Source: JALYUA01 sp039933215
Lineage (GTDB): Bacteria; Acidobacteriota; Thermoanaerobaculia; UBA5066; Gp7-AA6
Assembly (NCBI GenBank): GCA_039933215.1
Contig: JBDTOO010000008.1
Location: 1-64,000, forward strand
DNA: 64,000 nucleotides
Direction: 5' to 3'
How positions within the stretch are numbered: the first letter of the stretch is position 1; every line of letters starts with the position of its first letter. This document shows, piece after piece, positions 1 through 9,304 of the stretch. Under the pieces are notes generated by a model. The model saw only the letters and a list, made by a program, of their open reading frames with translations. It ran no database searches and was not told where the DNA came from. Both the position numbers and the translations under genes were made by a program.

Positions 1-1230
1 TGGTTCACCGCCCCGAAAGTTCGAGTCGAGGAAGGGGTCGTCTTCCTCGAGGGTCGTGCGGCGTCCGATGAGCTCAAGAAGTGGGCCGGCGATCTGGCGC
101 GCCACACGCAGGACGTCGTCGCCGTGGTCAACCGGATGAAGGTGCCCGAGCCGTCGCTTTGGGACTTGAGCCAGGCCCGGAGCGGGTTGTTCGCCTTATG
201 GCGCGAGTTCATCCGGTCGCTTCCCCTTCTCCTCGTTGGTCTCCTGATCCTGGGGGTGTCGGTGGGCGCTGCGGCATTGACGGCGAGAGGAGCGCGAGCG
301 CTTCTTCGCGGGAGGATTCGAGCGAGACTTCTCCGAAATGTGGTCGCGCTTGCAGCCGGTGGGCTCGTCCTTCTGTTCGGCAGCTACATCGTGCTGAGGG
401 TCTCGGGCCTGACCCAACTGGCGTTGACCCTGGTGGGCGGCACCGGCCTGATCGGACTGGCCGTTGGCATCGCGTTCCGGGACATCACCGAGAACTTCCT
501 GGCCAGCATCTTCCTCAGCATCCAGCGGCCGTTCGAGACTGCCGACCTGGTCGAAGTCTCGGGTGTGACCGGATACGTTCAGCAGCTGAACATGCGCACG
601 ACGGTCCTCATGGCCCTCGACGGCAACCTGGTGCAGATCCCCAACGCCAGGGTCTACAAGAGCGAGATCCGCAACTTTACGACCAACGCGAACCGGCGAG
701 AGGATTTCGTCGTCGGGATCGGCTACGACGATTCGATCAGCGAGGCGCAGGAGGTTGCCCGGAAGGTCCTGGCCGACCACCCGGCCGTCCTGAGCGACCC
801 CGAGCCGCTGGTCCTGGCCGACAGTCTCGGGACGTCGACGGTCAATCTCCGCGTCTATTTCTGGCTCAACGGCCGCGAGCACAGTTGGCTGAAGGTGAGG
901 TCTTCGGTCATCCGCCTCGTCAAACGCGCCTTTCAGAAACATGGCATCTCGATGCCCGACGAGGCCCGCGAGGTTGTCTTCCCGCAGGGCGTCCCCGTCA
1001 CGTCGCTCGAAGGGAAGCTCGAAAAGATGCCCGCCGAAAAGACGCAGGATCGGCGACCCTCGGACCCTTCCGCCGACGAACCCAATTCGACGTCCACCGA
1101 GGCGGAAGCCGGACTCTACAGCGAGGCAGGCACCCTCGAGAAACAGGCACAGCAGGCGCAGCCCCTGAAGGAAGGGGAGAATCTTCTGCCGGGCGCCACT
1201 GTCAAGGCGTCCCCCGGGGAGGAAGGCTGA
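1..1230 (+). CDS. MscS-family mechanosensitive channel with N-terminal BON domain (5' end missing)
   Basis: The frame is open from base 1, so the gene enters from the left and 409 residues are visible. Residues 1-46 (start APKVRVEEGVVFLEGRA) look like the end of a BON domain, which in this family precedes the channel. Hydrophobic segments lie near residues 74-95, 109-135 and 140-168; the last has the Gly/Ala-rich pore-helix pattern GGTGLIGLAVGIAFRD typical of MscS TM3. The cytoplasmic beta domain follows (VEVSGVTGYV, IPNARVYKSEI). A polar tail of about 95 residues ends the protein. It probably releases solutes on hypo-osmotic shock at the inner membrane. An internal GTG at 124 would lose the BON domain, so I reject it as the start. 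Confidence 0.9.
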   Translation, partial: WFTAPKVRVEEGVVFLEGRAASDELKKWAGDLARHTQDVVAVVNRMKVPEPSLWDLSQARSGLFALWREFIRSLPLLLVGLLILGVSVGAAALTARGARALLRGRIRARLLRNVVALAAGGLVLLFGSYIVLRVSGLTQLALTLVGGTGLIGLAVGIAFRDITENFLASIFLSIQRPFETADLVEVSGVTGYVQQLNMRTTVLMALDGNLVQIPNARVYKSEIRNFTTNANRREDFVVGIGYDDSISEAQEVARKVLADHPAVLSDPEPLVLADSLGTSTVNLRVYFWLNGREHSWLKVRSSVIRLVKRAFQKHGISMPDEAREVVFPQGVPVTSLEGKLEKMPAEKTQDRRPSDPSADEPNSTSTEAEAGLYSEAGTLEKQAQQAQPLKEGENLLPGATVKASPGEEG

Positions 1231-1294
1231 GAGTTTCGCGGCGGCGCGGGAAACCTCGTCGCCTGGCGATCGCGCGAGATCCTGGCAATCGATC

Positions 1295-1650
1295 GTGAAC
1301 AAGATCAGACAGATTTCGAACAATCGGCAGTCGAGTTTCTGGCTCGTGCCTTCGGTCATCATTGTTTCAAGCAGCCTGCTCGCGGTGGCGTTCATCGCGA
1401 TCGATGCGACCGGAAGCAGGCCTGGATGGACCGCTGGCCGCGCGTCTTTGGCGCCGGTGCGGAGGGCACGCGCGGGATGTTGTCCACGATCGCCGGCTCG
1501 ATGATGACCGTCGTGGGGGTCACGTTTTCGATGACCCTCGTGGCTCTGGCGCTGGCCTCGAGTCAGTACACGTCACGCATCCTGCGGTACTTCATGCGAG
1601 CTCTCACGCGGTCGACTTCTTCCCCAGCAGCCGGCGCGTCAAGGGGGTGA
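1295..1650 (+). pseudogene. Remnant of a DUF2254 membrane protein, frameshifted and truncated
   Basis: From 1295 one frame reads SSFWLVPSVIIVSSSLLAV, the first membrane helix typical of DUF2254 proteins. Around 1400-1430 the similarity moves to another frame, WPRVFGAGAEGTRGML then TVVGVTFSMTLVALALASSQ, the next conserved block of the family. It stops after about 60 further residues, where the frame runs into the convergent antiporter gene ending at 1604. Full DUF2254 proteins are about 400 residues or more, so most of the gene is gone. The frameshift could be an assembly error, but the truncation cannot be. Function of the family is unknown. Confidence 0.7.
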
Positions 1651-2866
1651 GGGTCAAACCCTGGACAACCAGGGAGAACACGACGATCACGTACGTGGCC
1701 AGGAGAACCGCGCTTCGCCCGGGAAAAGTTGCGAGCGAGAGAGCCATGGCCACAGAAATTCCACCTCGCAGCCCGCCCCAGGTCAGGAGAGAGAGAGCTC
1801 CCCGGTCGAACGGATAGCGTCGCCGCAGGAGGACGATTCCGGCACCGACGGAAATCCAGCGGGCGGCGAGAACGACCGGGACGAGTAGAAGGAGCGCTAA
1901 AAAGGGCCCGGACGACCAGAGGACCACCGCCTCCAGGCCGAGCAGCAGAAAGAGCATGGCGTTTAAGAGGGAGTCGACGAAGGACCAGACCTGATCGATC
2001 GCGTTCCGTGTCGCTTCCTCCATGGCGAAGCGTCGCCCTCGGTTCCCGATGAAGAGGCCGGCGACTACGCAAGCGAGCGGCGCCGAGGTGTGTACCCTTT
2101 CTGCGATCAGTGTCATGGCAATGACGAGGCCGAAGCTCAGGAGGACTTCCACGTTGGGTTCATTGATCCGTTTCATCGCCTGATACGTGATCAGGCCGGC
2201 GATCAGGCCGAGCGCGACCCCGCCGACGGCTTCGCGAAGAAAGAGCACGCCCGCCAGAGACCACAGATTTTCCCCGTCCCCGAGGCCGCCCGATCCGGCG
2301 ATGGCGAGCAGGATCGAGAACACGACGACGCCGAGTCCATCATTGAAGAGGCTCTCGCCGCCGATCCGGACTTCGAGCGACTTCGGAGCGTGGAGCTTCT
2401 CCAAAATCCCGAGCACCGCGATCGGATCGGTGGGCGCGATGAGAGCCCCGAAGACGAAACAGTAAGGGAGTGGGACGTCGGCGTGCAGCAAGCGGAATAC
2501 CGTATGGCTCGCGAACCCGATGACTACCGTCGACAGCACGATACCGAGAATCGCCAAAACGAGAATGGGAATTCGTTCCCGTGAAAGGTCCTCGAAATCG
2601 AGCTTCAGCGCGCCCGCGAACAGCAGAAGGCTTAGAACCCCTCCGAAAAGAAAACGGGTGAAGTCGATCCGCCCGATCAACGCGCTCGCCTCGGCCGTGA
2701 TTGCAAGCGACGGAAAGAGACTGTTAATGGCGAGAATCACGGCGGACGCGACGAGACCGCCCAGGAGGAGCGCGATCGTGGAGGGAAGGCGGAAGACATA
2801 GCTGTTGACGAAGCTGAGGGCCGCCGCCGCGAGGATCAAAAGAGCCAGCGTCTCAAACAACCGCAT
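1604..2866 (-). CDS. Cation:proton antiporter, CPA1 (NhaP-like) family
   Basis: This 420-residue protein is hydrophobic throughout, with about 12 membrane segments, the usual size for a CPA1 antiporter without a cytoplasmic tail. Hallmarks visible are FGALIAPTDPIAVLGIL in the middle and GGESLFNDGLGVVVF just after, where the ESLFND aspartate is the ion-binding residue of the family. It would exchange Na+ or K+ for H+ at the inner membrane for pH and salt balance. It stands alone on the minus strand; its 3' end collides with the DUF2254 remnant. The ion cannot be read from sequence. Confidence 0.92.
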   Translation of the reverse strand: MRLFETLALLILAAAALSFVNSYVFRLPSTIALLLGGLVASAVILAINSLFPSLAITAEASALIGRIDFTRFLFGGVLSLLLFAGALKLDFEDLSRERIPILVLAILGIVLSTVVIGFASHTVFRLLHADVPLPYCFVFGALIAPTDPIAVLGILEKLHAPKSLEVRIGGESLFNDGLGVVVFSILLAIAGSGGLGDGENLWSLAGVLFLREAVGGVALGLIAGLITYQAMKRINEPNVEVLLSFGLVIAMTLIAERVHTSAPLACVVAGLFIGNRGRRFAMEEATRNAIDQVWSFVDSLLNAMLFLLLGLEAVVLWSSGPFLALLLLVPVVLAARWISVGAGIVLLRRRYPFDRGALSLLTWGGLRGGISVAMALSLATFPGRSAVLLATYVIVVFSLVVQGLTLTPLTRRLLGKKSTA

Positions 2867-3054
2867 GCGGCACCTCGAGGAAAGGATACGTCAGCGCCAG
2901 AATCTTCCTTTCAAAAGCGCGAGCGAACCCTGGGCGGTGATCCGAAGGTGGTTCTAGCTGGCGGCACTCTTTCGTGTCCGCGGTAAGAGGAAGTCTGAGC
3001 TTCCGCAAAGGCGCTTCAACTGAGCGGCTCGCTACAGTCGGTCTCCATCGTGGA

Positions 3055-3345
3055 TCACGGCCGCGAAACCGGCATCGGTGCTTCGCAGCGCTTCTCCTGG
3101 CTCATCGCGACCATGCCAGCCAGCGGGCCGGCCACCTTCTTCCAGAACGGGGCAGGCGCGTCCGAATACGCGTCGGCCGCTTTCTGGATCGCCTCGGCTT
3201 GCATGGAGAGCTGTGAATGACCCGGGAAACCTTCGCCAACCCGATCCCCGCGACCATCGCCAGCGTGATTTCGTTGATCATCTCGCCGGCGTGCCGCGCG
3301 ACGACCGTTGAGCCCACGATCCTGTTCGTACCTTGAGTCGAGCCA
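3055..3345 (-). pseudogene. C-terminal remnant of a mercuric-reductase-like FAD/NAD(P) disulfide oxidoreductase
   Basis: Reading the minus strand, one frame gives RIVGSTVVARHAGEMINEIT then LAMVAGIGLAKVSRVIH, the dimerisation domain of MerA-like pyridine-nucleotide disulfide oxidoreductases. The match then continues in another frame as QAEAIQKAADAY, which in intact proteins follows about four residues later, and ends at the stop at 3055. About 85 residues of a protein normally 450-550 long remain. Upstream DNA (3346-3628) shows no clear coding similarity, so the FAD and NAD domains are lost or beyond recognition. With the DUF2254 remnant it marks this end of the window as decaying. Confidence 0.65.
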
Positions 3346-3628
3346 CTCGTAGTCCAAACCGAGCGATCGAGTTTTCGCTTTTCCGCCGTCGTCGAGCACG
3401 GATCTGTGATGGCAGCACTGATGCACCACGGCCTTCGTCGTCAGCCAGGGCGGAGTGTCGTGCGGCGCCTTCCGGGCGGAAAGTCGGGCTCAGGGAACGT
3501 TCTGTTCGTTGAGCCATCTCGGCGCTCTGCGTGATCGAAGCGCGAAGTCGGGAGCCGGTATTTCCCCGCTGCGCGGGGTTGGCTACGTTGCTGTCCCTTC
3601 GGGGTCGAGCGCCAGGAGGGGAGGCGAG

Positions 3629-4015
3629 TCAGCAGCCGTAGCGGCTGACGATGTCCAGGAGGCGCTCGATCTCGATCGGTTTGCGAAGATAGTCGTCCAC
3701 TCCGAGCGCGAGCGCCTTGAGGTCCGCCCGCCCGTCCGCCGTCACGACGACGACAGGGATCCCGGAAATCTTTTCGTTCTTCCTCTGTTCGGCTCGGAAC
3801 TCCCATCCGTTCATGACGGGCATCATCAGGTCGAGGAGTACCAGGCAGGGGGCGGGCGATTTCGCGAGATACTCCAGCGCCTCGCGGCCGTTCTCCGCGC
3901 AAACGACGTCGTAGCCGGTATCGCTCAGGAGCTGGCAAAGGGCGTCGCGAAGGTCGCGATCGTCCTCGACCAGGAGGAGCTTGCGTCTCGTGCGTTTCTC
4001 GCTGGCGCTCTGCAT
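3629..4015 (-). CDS. Single-domain response regulator (CheY-like receiver)
   Basis: The 128-residue protein from ATG 4015 is a lone receiver domain with no output domain. It has the acidic pair in LLLVEDDRDL, the phospho-acceptor Asp near residue 62 in LVLLDLMMPVMNGWEF, the Thr in VVVVTADG and the conserved Lys in LRKPIEI, so it should be phosphorylatable. The frame extends upstream to 4120, but those 35 residues do not match the family, and 4015 starts just before the first beta strand. No partner histidine kinase lies nearby, so its signal and target are unknown. Confidence 0.9.
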   Translation of the reverse strand: MQSASEKRTRRKLLLVEDDRDLRDALCQLLSDTGYDVVCAENGREALEYLAKSPAPCLVLLDLMMPVMNGWEFRAEQRKNEKISGIPVVVVTADGRADLKALALGVDDYLRKPIEIERLLDIVSRYGC

Positions 4016-4276
4016 GCGATCGAGTAAAGATAAGCAACTTTCGTACCTGAATTGGGCCCGCGCGCTCCTCACCACCCGGAACGAACACGATTCCGGCTCA
4101 CGACGTCGCCGTGCTCCCAAGGCAGCGTGGTCCGTGCGACCCCTCGGAAAGCCCTCGTTTCCGTCGCCCGTCGCCTCCGGTCACGGCTTGAGTGTCGGCG
4201 AGGATGCGCGGAGACCCCCGGTGTTGGCGGCGCTGGTATGGAACCTGCTTTGACGAGAGATGAAAGGAGGGCCGTC

Positions 4277-4429
4277 ATGCTGCTCACACTCGGAGTCATC
4301 CTGCTGGTTGCGTGGCTTCTGGGACTCGTGGCGTTTCATGTGACGAGCTGGGCGATCCATCTCATCCTCGTCCTCGCCGTCATCGCGTTCCTCGTCCACC
4401 TCGTTTCGGGCCGCCGCAGCGTCGTCTGA
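4277..4429 (+). CDS. Small hydrophobic membrane protein, lmo0937 type
   Basis: This 50-residue protein starts at ATG 4277 behind a good Shine-Dalgarno site (AAAGGAGG at 4263-4270). It is almost entirely two membrane helices, LGVILLVAWLLGLVAFHVT and IHLILVLAVIAFLVHLVSG, separated by a short turn with SWAIH. This pattern and length match the small lmo0937-family proteins common in many phyla, whose function is not established. The strong ribosome site and the family pattern argue it is real despite its size. It lies alone between the receiver gene and the large exported peptidase-like gene. Confidence 0.8.
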   Translation: MLLTLGVILLVAWLLGLVAFHVTSWAIHLILVLAVIAFLVHLVSGRRSVV

Positions 4430-4565
4430 CATCGCTCCGTTTCATGGACCGACGGGCGGCAGCCGGTTGCCGGACCGCCCCACTCTCTCCTCCTTCCTCC
4501 CAACGTTGACTCTTCCGCCTCTTGCGCCTCTTGCGTCTCCACGCAGCTGATACCGTTCCCCGGCG

Positions 4566-7499
4566 ATGGCCCGTCCCCGGCGAGACCGTAGCCCGCTTCG
4601 GGCCACCGCGGTGGCGGCGATCGCGATCGCATTTTTTTTCGGTTCCTCCGGCGCAATGCGCGCGCAACGGCCCTCCGCCGGCTGGCGGACGATCGAGACC
4701 CCTCATTTCCGGGTGCATTTCCCGGCGCCTTTCGAGGCGTGGGCCGGCCGCGCGGCTTCGGCGCTCGAGGGGGTCCACGCTCGCGTCGCGGATTACATCG
4801 GTTACTCGCCCGCGCGGCGTATCGACGTCCTCGTGTCCGATCCGGAGGCGGATTCGAACGGGCTCGCCTATCCCTACCTCGATCGTCCCTTCATCGAGCT
4901 CTGGGCGACGCCTCCGGATCCCGATTCGGGGCTCGGTGATTTCCGCGACTGGACCGAGCTTCTCGCGACCCACGAGGTCGCGCACATCCTCCATCTGACG
5001 CGGCCTCGCAACCGCCCGGGTTGGCTCGCGCGGCTCGTCCCGCTGCCGGTCGGTCCCGTATTCCTGAACTCGCCGCGATGGCTCGCCGAGGGATACGCGA
5101 CGCTCGTCGAGGGAGCGCTGACGGGCTCCGGCCGGCCCGCCTCGAGCTATCGGGCGAGCGTGCTCCGCCGCTTCGCGATCGAGGGGAAGCTCCCGTCGTA
5201 CGGAGCGTTGAACGGGACGGGCGGCTGGCTGGGCGGCTCCATGGCGTATCTCGTCGGATCGAGCTACCTCGAGTGGCTCGAAGCCCGCGAGGGCTCCGGC
5301 AGCCTGCGCAACCTGTGGAAGAGGATGGCGTCCCGGCGCGGCGGTGACTTCGAGAAGGCATTCCGCGCGATCTTCGGACGGCGCCCGGAGGATCTCTACG
5401 ACCGCTTCCGGGCGGACCTCACGGCCCGCGCCCTCGATCAGGAGAAAGCGCTCACGGCCGCCGGCCTCGCCGCGGGCGAGACATGGCAGCGCCTCGAGGG
5501 AGGCACCGCCTCGCCCCAGGTGAGTGCGGACGGTTCACGGCTGCTCGCGCGCCGGTCGCCCCGGCGCGGCGAGGCATTCCTTGCGGTCTGGACGCTGGAG
5601 CCCTCCGCCGCCGAGCGCGATGCCACGGCGAAGAGGGCCGAGCGGGAGCGCGCGCTGGCGGAGGATCCGAACGAGGTTCCCGACAAGCGGGAGTCTCCGG
5701 ATCCCCGTTCTCCGCGATGGACGCTTCCGCGGTGGAACGGACAGGCGCCCGAGGATCCGCGCTGGATGCCGGACGGCCGGCGCGTTCTCTTCACGCGGCG
5801 CAGTCCGGGGGCGGACGGCGTGCTCCACCGCGACCTCTTCCTCTGGGAGCCCGACTCGGGTCGCGTCTCGCGGGTCACCCGCCTCGCGGATGTCTCCGAC
5901 GCCGATCCCTCTCCGGACGGCTCCTGGGCGATCGCCGTGCGCGGACGCCACGGGCGCACGGAGCTCGTGCGGGTCGAGCTGCACACCGGCGAGTCCATTC
6001 CCCTCGCGCCCTCCGGCGGGACCGGCGACCCGTGGGAGGTCTGGAGCCATCCCCGCCTGTCGCCCGACGGCCGGACGGTCGCGGTCCTCGTCCATCGAGA
6101 GGGGGTCTGGCGCCTGCGCCTCGTGGACGCCGGCGGCGGCCGGGCCGCGAGCGAGCTTCCCGCGCCGGGCGGAGCCTCCGTCTTCGGGGCGCCCGCCTGG
6201 TCTCGCGACGGAAGCGCGATCTTCGCGGCGACGGACGCCACCGGCGTCTGGGAGCTCGCGCGCTTCGATGCGTCGGGGTCCGCCGTCCGGGTTCTCACCC
6301 GCGTCACCGGCGGGGCGTTCTCGCCGGCGCCCGTCCCCGGCGACGCGGCGGTTTTCTTTCTCGAGCTGACCGCGAAGGGCGTGGACGTTCGCCGCCTCGC
6401 CCTCACGGAGGGATCGGAGCCGGACCTCGGAGGAGGGCCCCGGCTGCCCGCCGTGCTCGCGCCGCCGTCCTCCGAATCGCGGCCCGCGGTGTTCTCCGTG
6501 GTGTCCCCGTCGCGGCCCTACCGGGCCATGGACACGCACGTCGTTCGGATCTACTCGTCGTTCACGGCCGGGCCGGACGGAGCGTCGTATCTCGCCGGCG
6601 CGCAGGGAACCGATCTCCTCGGGCGGCTCGGATGGTTCGCGGCCGGCGCGACGGGCAACGCCGCGGGCCCCCGGGGGGCGACCGCCGCGCTCTCCTGGTC
6701 GGGGTGGCCCGTCGAGATCCGCGTCCAGGCCTCGAGCGCCATCGAGCGTCCGGGCGCCCAGCGCCTCGTTGCGCGGCCGGAGCTCGACAGCGAGCGGCGC
6801 GGAGGAGCGCTCTCGGCGTCGTGGGCGTCGATCTTTCCGGCAGGATCGATCCGCGCGGAGGCGTGGGGAGGGGCGGAGCGGATCGAGGAGCTCGCGACAG
6901 GCCGGCGCTTCGGGCGGTCCTCCGGCGGCCTCCGGCTGGACGGCTCGTGGCGCCGGATCCGCGGCAAGTCCGGGCTCGGCCTCCGGGCGTCGGTCGCCGA
7001 GGAAGCGGGCCGCACCGACGGCGCTTCCTGGGACCGGGTCGACGGGATGCTGCGCGTCACGGGGTGGACGAGCGCGGCGACCGTGTCGCTCTCCGGCCGG
7101 ACCGGGTCGAGCGGGGGAGCCCCGACGGTCTTCGACCGGTTCGCCGTCGGCGGCGCGGCATCAGCCCTGCTCCCGAGGTCCTTCGACAGCCGCTCGATCG
7201 AGAGCCCGGCGCTGTCGGCCGCGGCGCAGCTCGGAGAGCGGTTCGAGGGCGGGCGGCTCGAGGCGTCGCCCGCGAGCGCGCCGTTTCTCTTCTACGTGGA
7301 ACGGTGGCGCGCCTGGGATCGCGGCGCGCCGCGCCCGGATCTCCTCCGGTTGGAAGGCGTGGAGCTGCGGATCGACCGGCTGATCCCGCTCGAGCTCCCC
7401 GCCGCGCTGTCGGCGTACGTCGGCGCCGCGCGCGTCCGCTCGACCGCGCCGCGATTCGATTCGATTCGGGGATACGCCGGACTGATCTACCGCCCCTGA
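4566..7499 (+). CDS. Exported peptidase-MA-like / beta-propeller / beta-barrel protein
   Basis: The 977-residue protein begins with a signal peptide (IAIAFFFGSSGAMRAQ). Residues about 35-300 form a gluzincin-type metallopeptidase region: TPHFRVHFP, HEVAH at 136-140 as the zinc motif and WLAEGYA supplying the downstream Glu. Residues about 300-640 hold TolB/PD40-like propeller repeats (PQVSADGSRLL, DPSPDGSWAIAV, SPDGRTVAVLV). The last 300 residues are rich in alternating aromatic and small residues and end YAGLIYRP, resembling an outer-membrane barrel. The family is known as peptidase-MA plus propeller proteins; substrate and role are unknown. It is monocistronic and convergent with the next gene. 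Confidence 0.8.
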   Translation: MARPRRDRSPLRATAVAAIAIAFFFGSSGAMRAQRPSAGWRTIETPHFRVHFPAPFEAWAGRAASALEGVHARVADYIGYSPARRIDVLVSDPEADSNGLAYPYLDRPFIELWATPPDPDSGLGDFRDWTELLATHEVAHILHLTRPRNRPGWLARLVPLPVGPVFLNSPRWLAEGYATLVEGALTGSGRPASSYRASVLRRFAIEGKLPSYGALNGTGGWLGGSMAYLVGSSYLEWLEAREGSGSLRNLWKRMASRRGGDFEKAFRAIFGRRPEDLYDRFRADLTARALDQEKALTAAGLAAGETWQRLEGGTASPQVSADGSRLLARRSPRRGEAFLAVWTLEPSAAERDATAKRAERERALAEDPNEVPDKRESPDPRSPRWTLPRWNGQAPEDPRWMPDGRRVLFTRRSPGADGVLHRDLFLWEPDSGRVSRVTRLADVSDADPSPDGSWAIAVRGRHGRTELVRVELHTGESIPLAPSGGTGDPWEVWSHPRLSPDGRTVAVLVHREGVWRLRLVDAGGGRAASELPAPGGASVFGAPAWSRDGSAIFAATDATGVWELARFDASGSAVRVLTRVTGGAFSPAPVPGDAAVFFLELTAKGVDVRRLALTEGSEPDLGGGPRLPAVLAPPSSESRPAVFSVVSPSRPYRAMDTHVVRIYSSFTAGPDGASYLAGAQGTDLLGRLGWFAAGATGNAAGPRGATAALSWSGWPVEIRVQASSAIERPGAQRLVARPELDSERRGGALSASWASIFPAGSIRAEAWGGAERIEELATGRRFGRSSGGLRLDGSWRRIRGKSGLGLRASVAEEAGRTDGASWDRVDGMLRVTGWTSAATVSLSGRTGSSGGAPTVFDRFAVGGAASALLPRSFDSRSIESPALSAAAQLGERFEGGRLEASPASAPFLFYVERWRAWDRGAPRPDLLRLEGVELRIDRLIPLELPAALSAYVGAARVRSTAPRFDSIRGYAGLIYRP

Positions 7500-7527
7500 G
7501 AAAACGCCGAACGCGGCGATCCGGGCG

Positions 7528-8649
7528 TCAGGAGGATTTTCGCGGCGAAGCCGGAGTGGCGTCTTCGTAGTATCCGCGGGCGAGCACGCGCCCCTTGCGG
7601 CCCGCGAGCGCGACGTGGACGTCGTGGTATCCGGGCCGCCCGGCCGGTTTCACGAACACGAGGACGTACCGCCCCGCGATGGCGCGGCGGACTCGATCCA
7701 TCGCGAGGCCGGGGAAGATGTGGGTCTTCTGGTAGGTCCCCCCGGTCATGTCGGAGATGTTCGAGAGGGTGCCTTCGAGGGAGTGGTAGTCGGCATTCGT
7801 CACGTCGAGAGAGAAGATGGTGATCCGCGCCTTCGCGAGGGCCGGTACGGCGGCGCGAAAGTCCTTCACGTCTCTCGGATTCGGGCCGGACATCCCGCCG
7901 ATCGTGTTCAAGCCCCAGGCGAAGAAGAGCAGCGACTTGCCTCCGGGGATCGGCTCGGCCGCGTTCGAGATGAGAGCGAGCGCCCGCTCCGGCGTTATGG
8001 CGCGCGCGGCACCCGCGTAGTCGAAGTGACGGGCGAGAGACGGTCCCGCTCCGGGCACCTCGAACCGTTCCTTCCCGGTGCGGATGGCGGCGTGGATCCC
8101 CGCGAGGATCTTCTCGCGATCCGCCGTGAAGTCCTGCCGGAGCTTCAAATGGGAATCGAAGGAGAGCACCGCCACGCGGTCGCTCGGCAGGAGCGTCCCG
8201 AGGAAGCGCTCCGCCTGGAGTCCCATGCGGACGAGCCCCGTCAGGCGGGAGGTGTTGTAGTCGGTCTGGAAGAGGAAGATGAGGAGGCGCCCCGGCGCCG
8301 CCTCGGCGGCCGTCGCGACCGCCGCCTCCGACAGCATGCCGTCCCCGGTCGACGTTTCCGGCACCTCGGGGACTCCGGCGGGGACCCAGTCCGCGGATTC
8401 GAGCGGCACGACCTGACCGTCGACGGTCACGCGAAAATCTCCGGGAGCGAGGTCGGGAATGACCTCTCCGCGGGAGTCGATGACGTGAGCGTCCACGACG
8501 ACGCGTTCCACGCGCGCCTCCTCCCGGTAACTGCCGGGACGCGGTGCCGTCTGTCCGAGGGAAACGGCGGCGACAGCCGGAAGAATCGCCGCGGCGAGCA
8601 CCAGGCCGAGCCTCCGGATCGACGAACGCGGGGAGGAAATCCGGAGCAC
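7528..8649 (-). CDS. Exported VWFA-related domain protein
   Basis: A 373-residue protein with an N-terminal signal segment (LVLAAAILPAVAAVSLGQ). Residues about 45-80 carry the lead-in VVVDAHVIDSRGEVIPDL and DFRVTVDGQ, which typifies the VWFA-related family named from Acidobacteria. The VWA fold follows, with RLLIFLFQTDYNT at the metal-site strand, FLGTLLPSDRVAVLSFD and the late strand ARITIFSLDVTNADY. The MIDAS motif is not a clean DxSxS (DYNTS), so metal binding is doubtful. These proteins are exported and of unknown function, probably for protein binding. The gene converges with the peptidase-barrel gene 28 bp away. Confidence 0.85.
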   Translation of the reverse strand: MLRISSPRSSIRRLGLVLAAAILPAVAAVSLGQTAPRPGSYREEARVERVVVDAHVIDSRGEVIPDLAPGDFRVTVDGQVVPLESADWVPAGVPEVPETSTGDGMLSEAAVATAAEAAPGRLLIFLFQTDYNTSRLTGLVRMGLQAERFLGTLLPSDRVAVLSFDSHLKLRQDFTADREKILAGIHAAIRTGKERFEVPGAGPSLARHFDYAGAARAITPERALALISNAAEPIPGGKSLLFFAWGLNTIGGMSGPNPRDVKDFRAAVPALAKARITIFSLDVTNADYHSLEGTLSNISDMTGGTYQKTHIFPGLAMDRVRRAIAGRYVLVFVKPAGRPGYHDVHVALAGRKGRVLARGYYEDATPASPRKSS

Positions 8650-8797
8650 GCGAATACCATCTCACGGAATCGGCGGCGCGGCGATTGCCGTCCGCGGCAA
8701 TCCGGCGGGCCGGACGCGTCCAGCGCGGGGAAGTGGGACACGCGGTCTCGATTCTCGTCGGGAAGACGCGTTTCGTCGCGGCGCCGGAGGCGCGGGC

Positions 8798-8803
8798 TAC
8801 ACT
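8798..8803 (+). promoter_or_regulatory. -10-like box directly before the thioesterase start
   Basis: TACACT ends 6 nt before the GTG start at 8810, so transcription would begin at or next to the start codon. No Shine-Dalgarno sequence fits in between. No clear -35 box was found. Confidence 0.45.
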
Positions 8804-8809
8804 CGTCCC

Positions 8810-9304
8810 GTGGATTCCGGCAAGCCTTTCTCGGATGCTTACGGGACGCTCGAATCGCTTCGGGCGCTGGCGGAAGCGTGGAACGACTCCGCTCCGATGC
8901 GGAGGCTCGGCGCGCGGCTCGACTTCGAGCGTGTCGATCGCGTGCGCGCCGTCGTCGATCCCGTCGAGTCCTTTCACCGCGGCGGCATCGGAACGGAAGC
9001 CGTCAACGGCGCGGTCCTCGCCGGCCTGTTCGATCTCGCGATCGGCACCGTGGGCTGGCTGTCGCGTCCGGACACGCGGTCCGCGACGGTGTCCCTCTCG
9101 ATGACTTTTCTGCGCCCCACGCGCGGCGACCGGATCGCCGTGGAGGCGCGTCTGCTCCGAGCGGGCACCAACCTCACCTTCGCCACGGCGGAGATCTTCG
9201 ACGGGCACGGCAAGGTCACGGCGCGGTGCGACGGCACGGTCGCCGTGGCGCACGGGCACCCGGCGGACAACGAATACTCGAAGCGGATGCGGCCCGGGAC
9301 CTAG
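8810..9304 (+). CDS. PaaI-family hotdog-fold acyl-CoA thioesterase
   Basis: The 164-residue protein starts at GTG 8810. The hotdog core is clear: FHRGGIGTEAVNGAVLAGLF is the long helix with the G-xx-xN-G pattern, followed by TVSLSMTFLRPTRGDRIAVE and AEIFDGHGKVTARCDGTVAV, the usual strands of PaaI thioesterases. It would hydrolyse an acyl-CoA thioester in the cytoplasm; the substrate is not evident. No ribosome site precedes the GTG, and a -10-like box lies 6 nt upstream, suggesting a leaderless message. Its TAG stop lies within the left end of a MITE-like element. Confidence 0.9.
   Translation: MDSGKPFSDAYGTLESLRALAEAWNDSAPMRRLGARLDFERVDRVRAVVDPVESFHRGGIGTEAVNGAVLAGLFDLAIGTVGWLSRPDTRSATVSLSMTFLRPTRGDRIAVEARLLRAGTNLTFATAEIFDGHGKVTARCDGTVAVAHGHPADNEYSKRMRPGT

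Noticed and set aside
3441..4088. Minus-strand frame of 215 codons overlapping the receiver gene
   Set aside because: It is the out-of-frame shadow of the receiver; its extra part (3441-3628) shows no family pattern.
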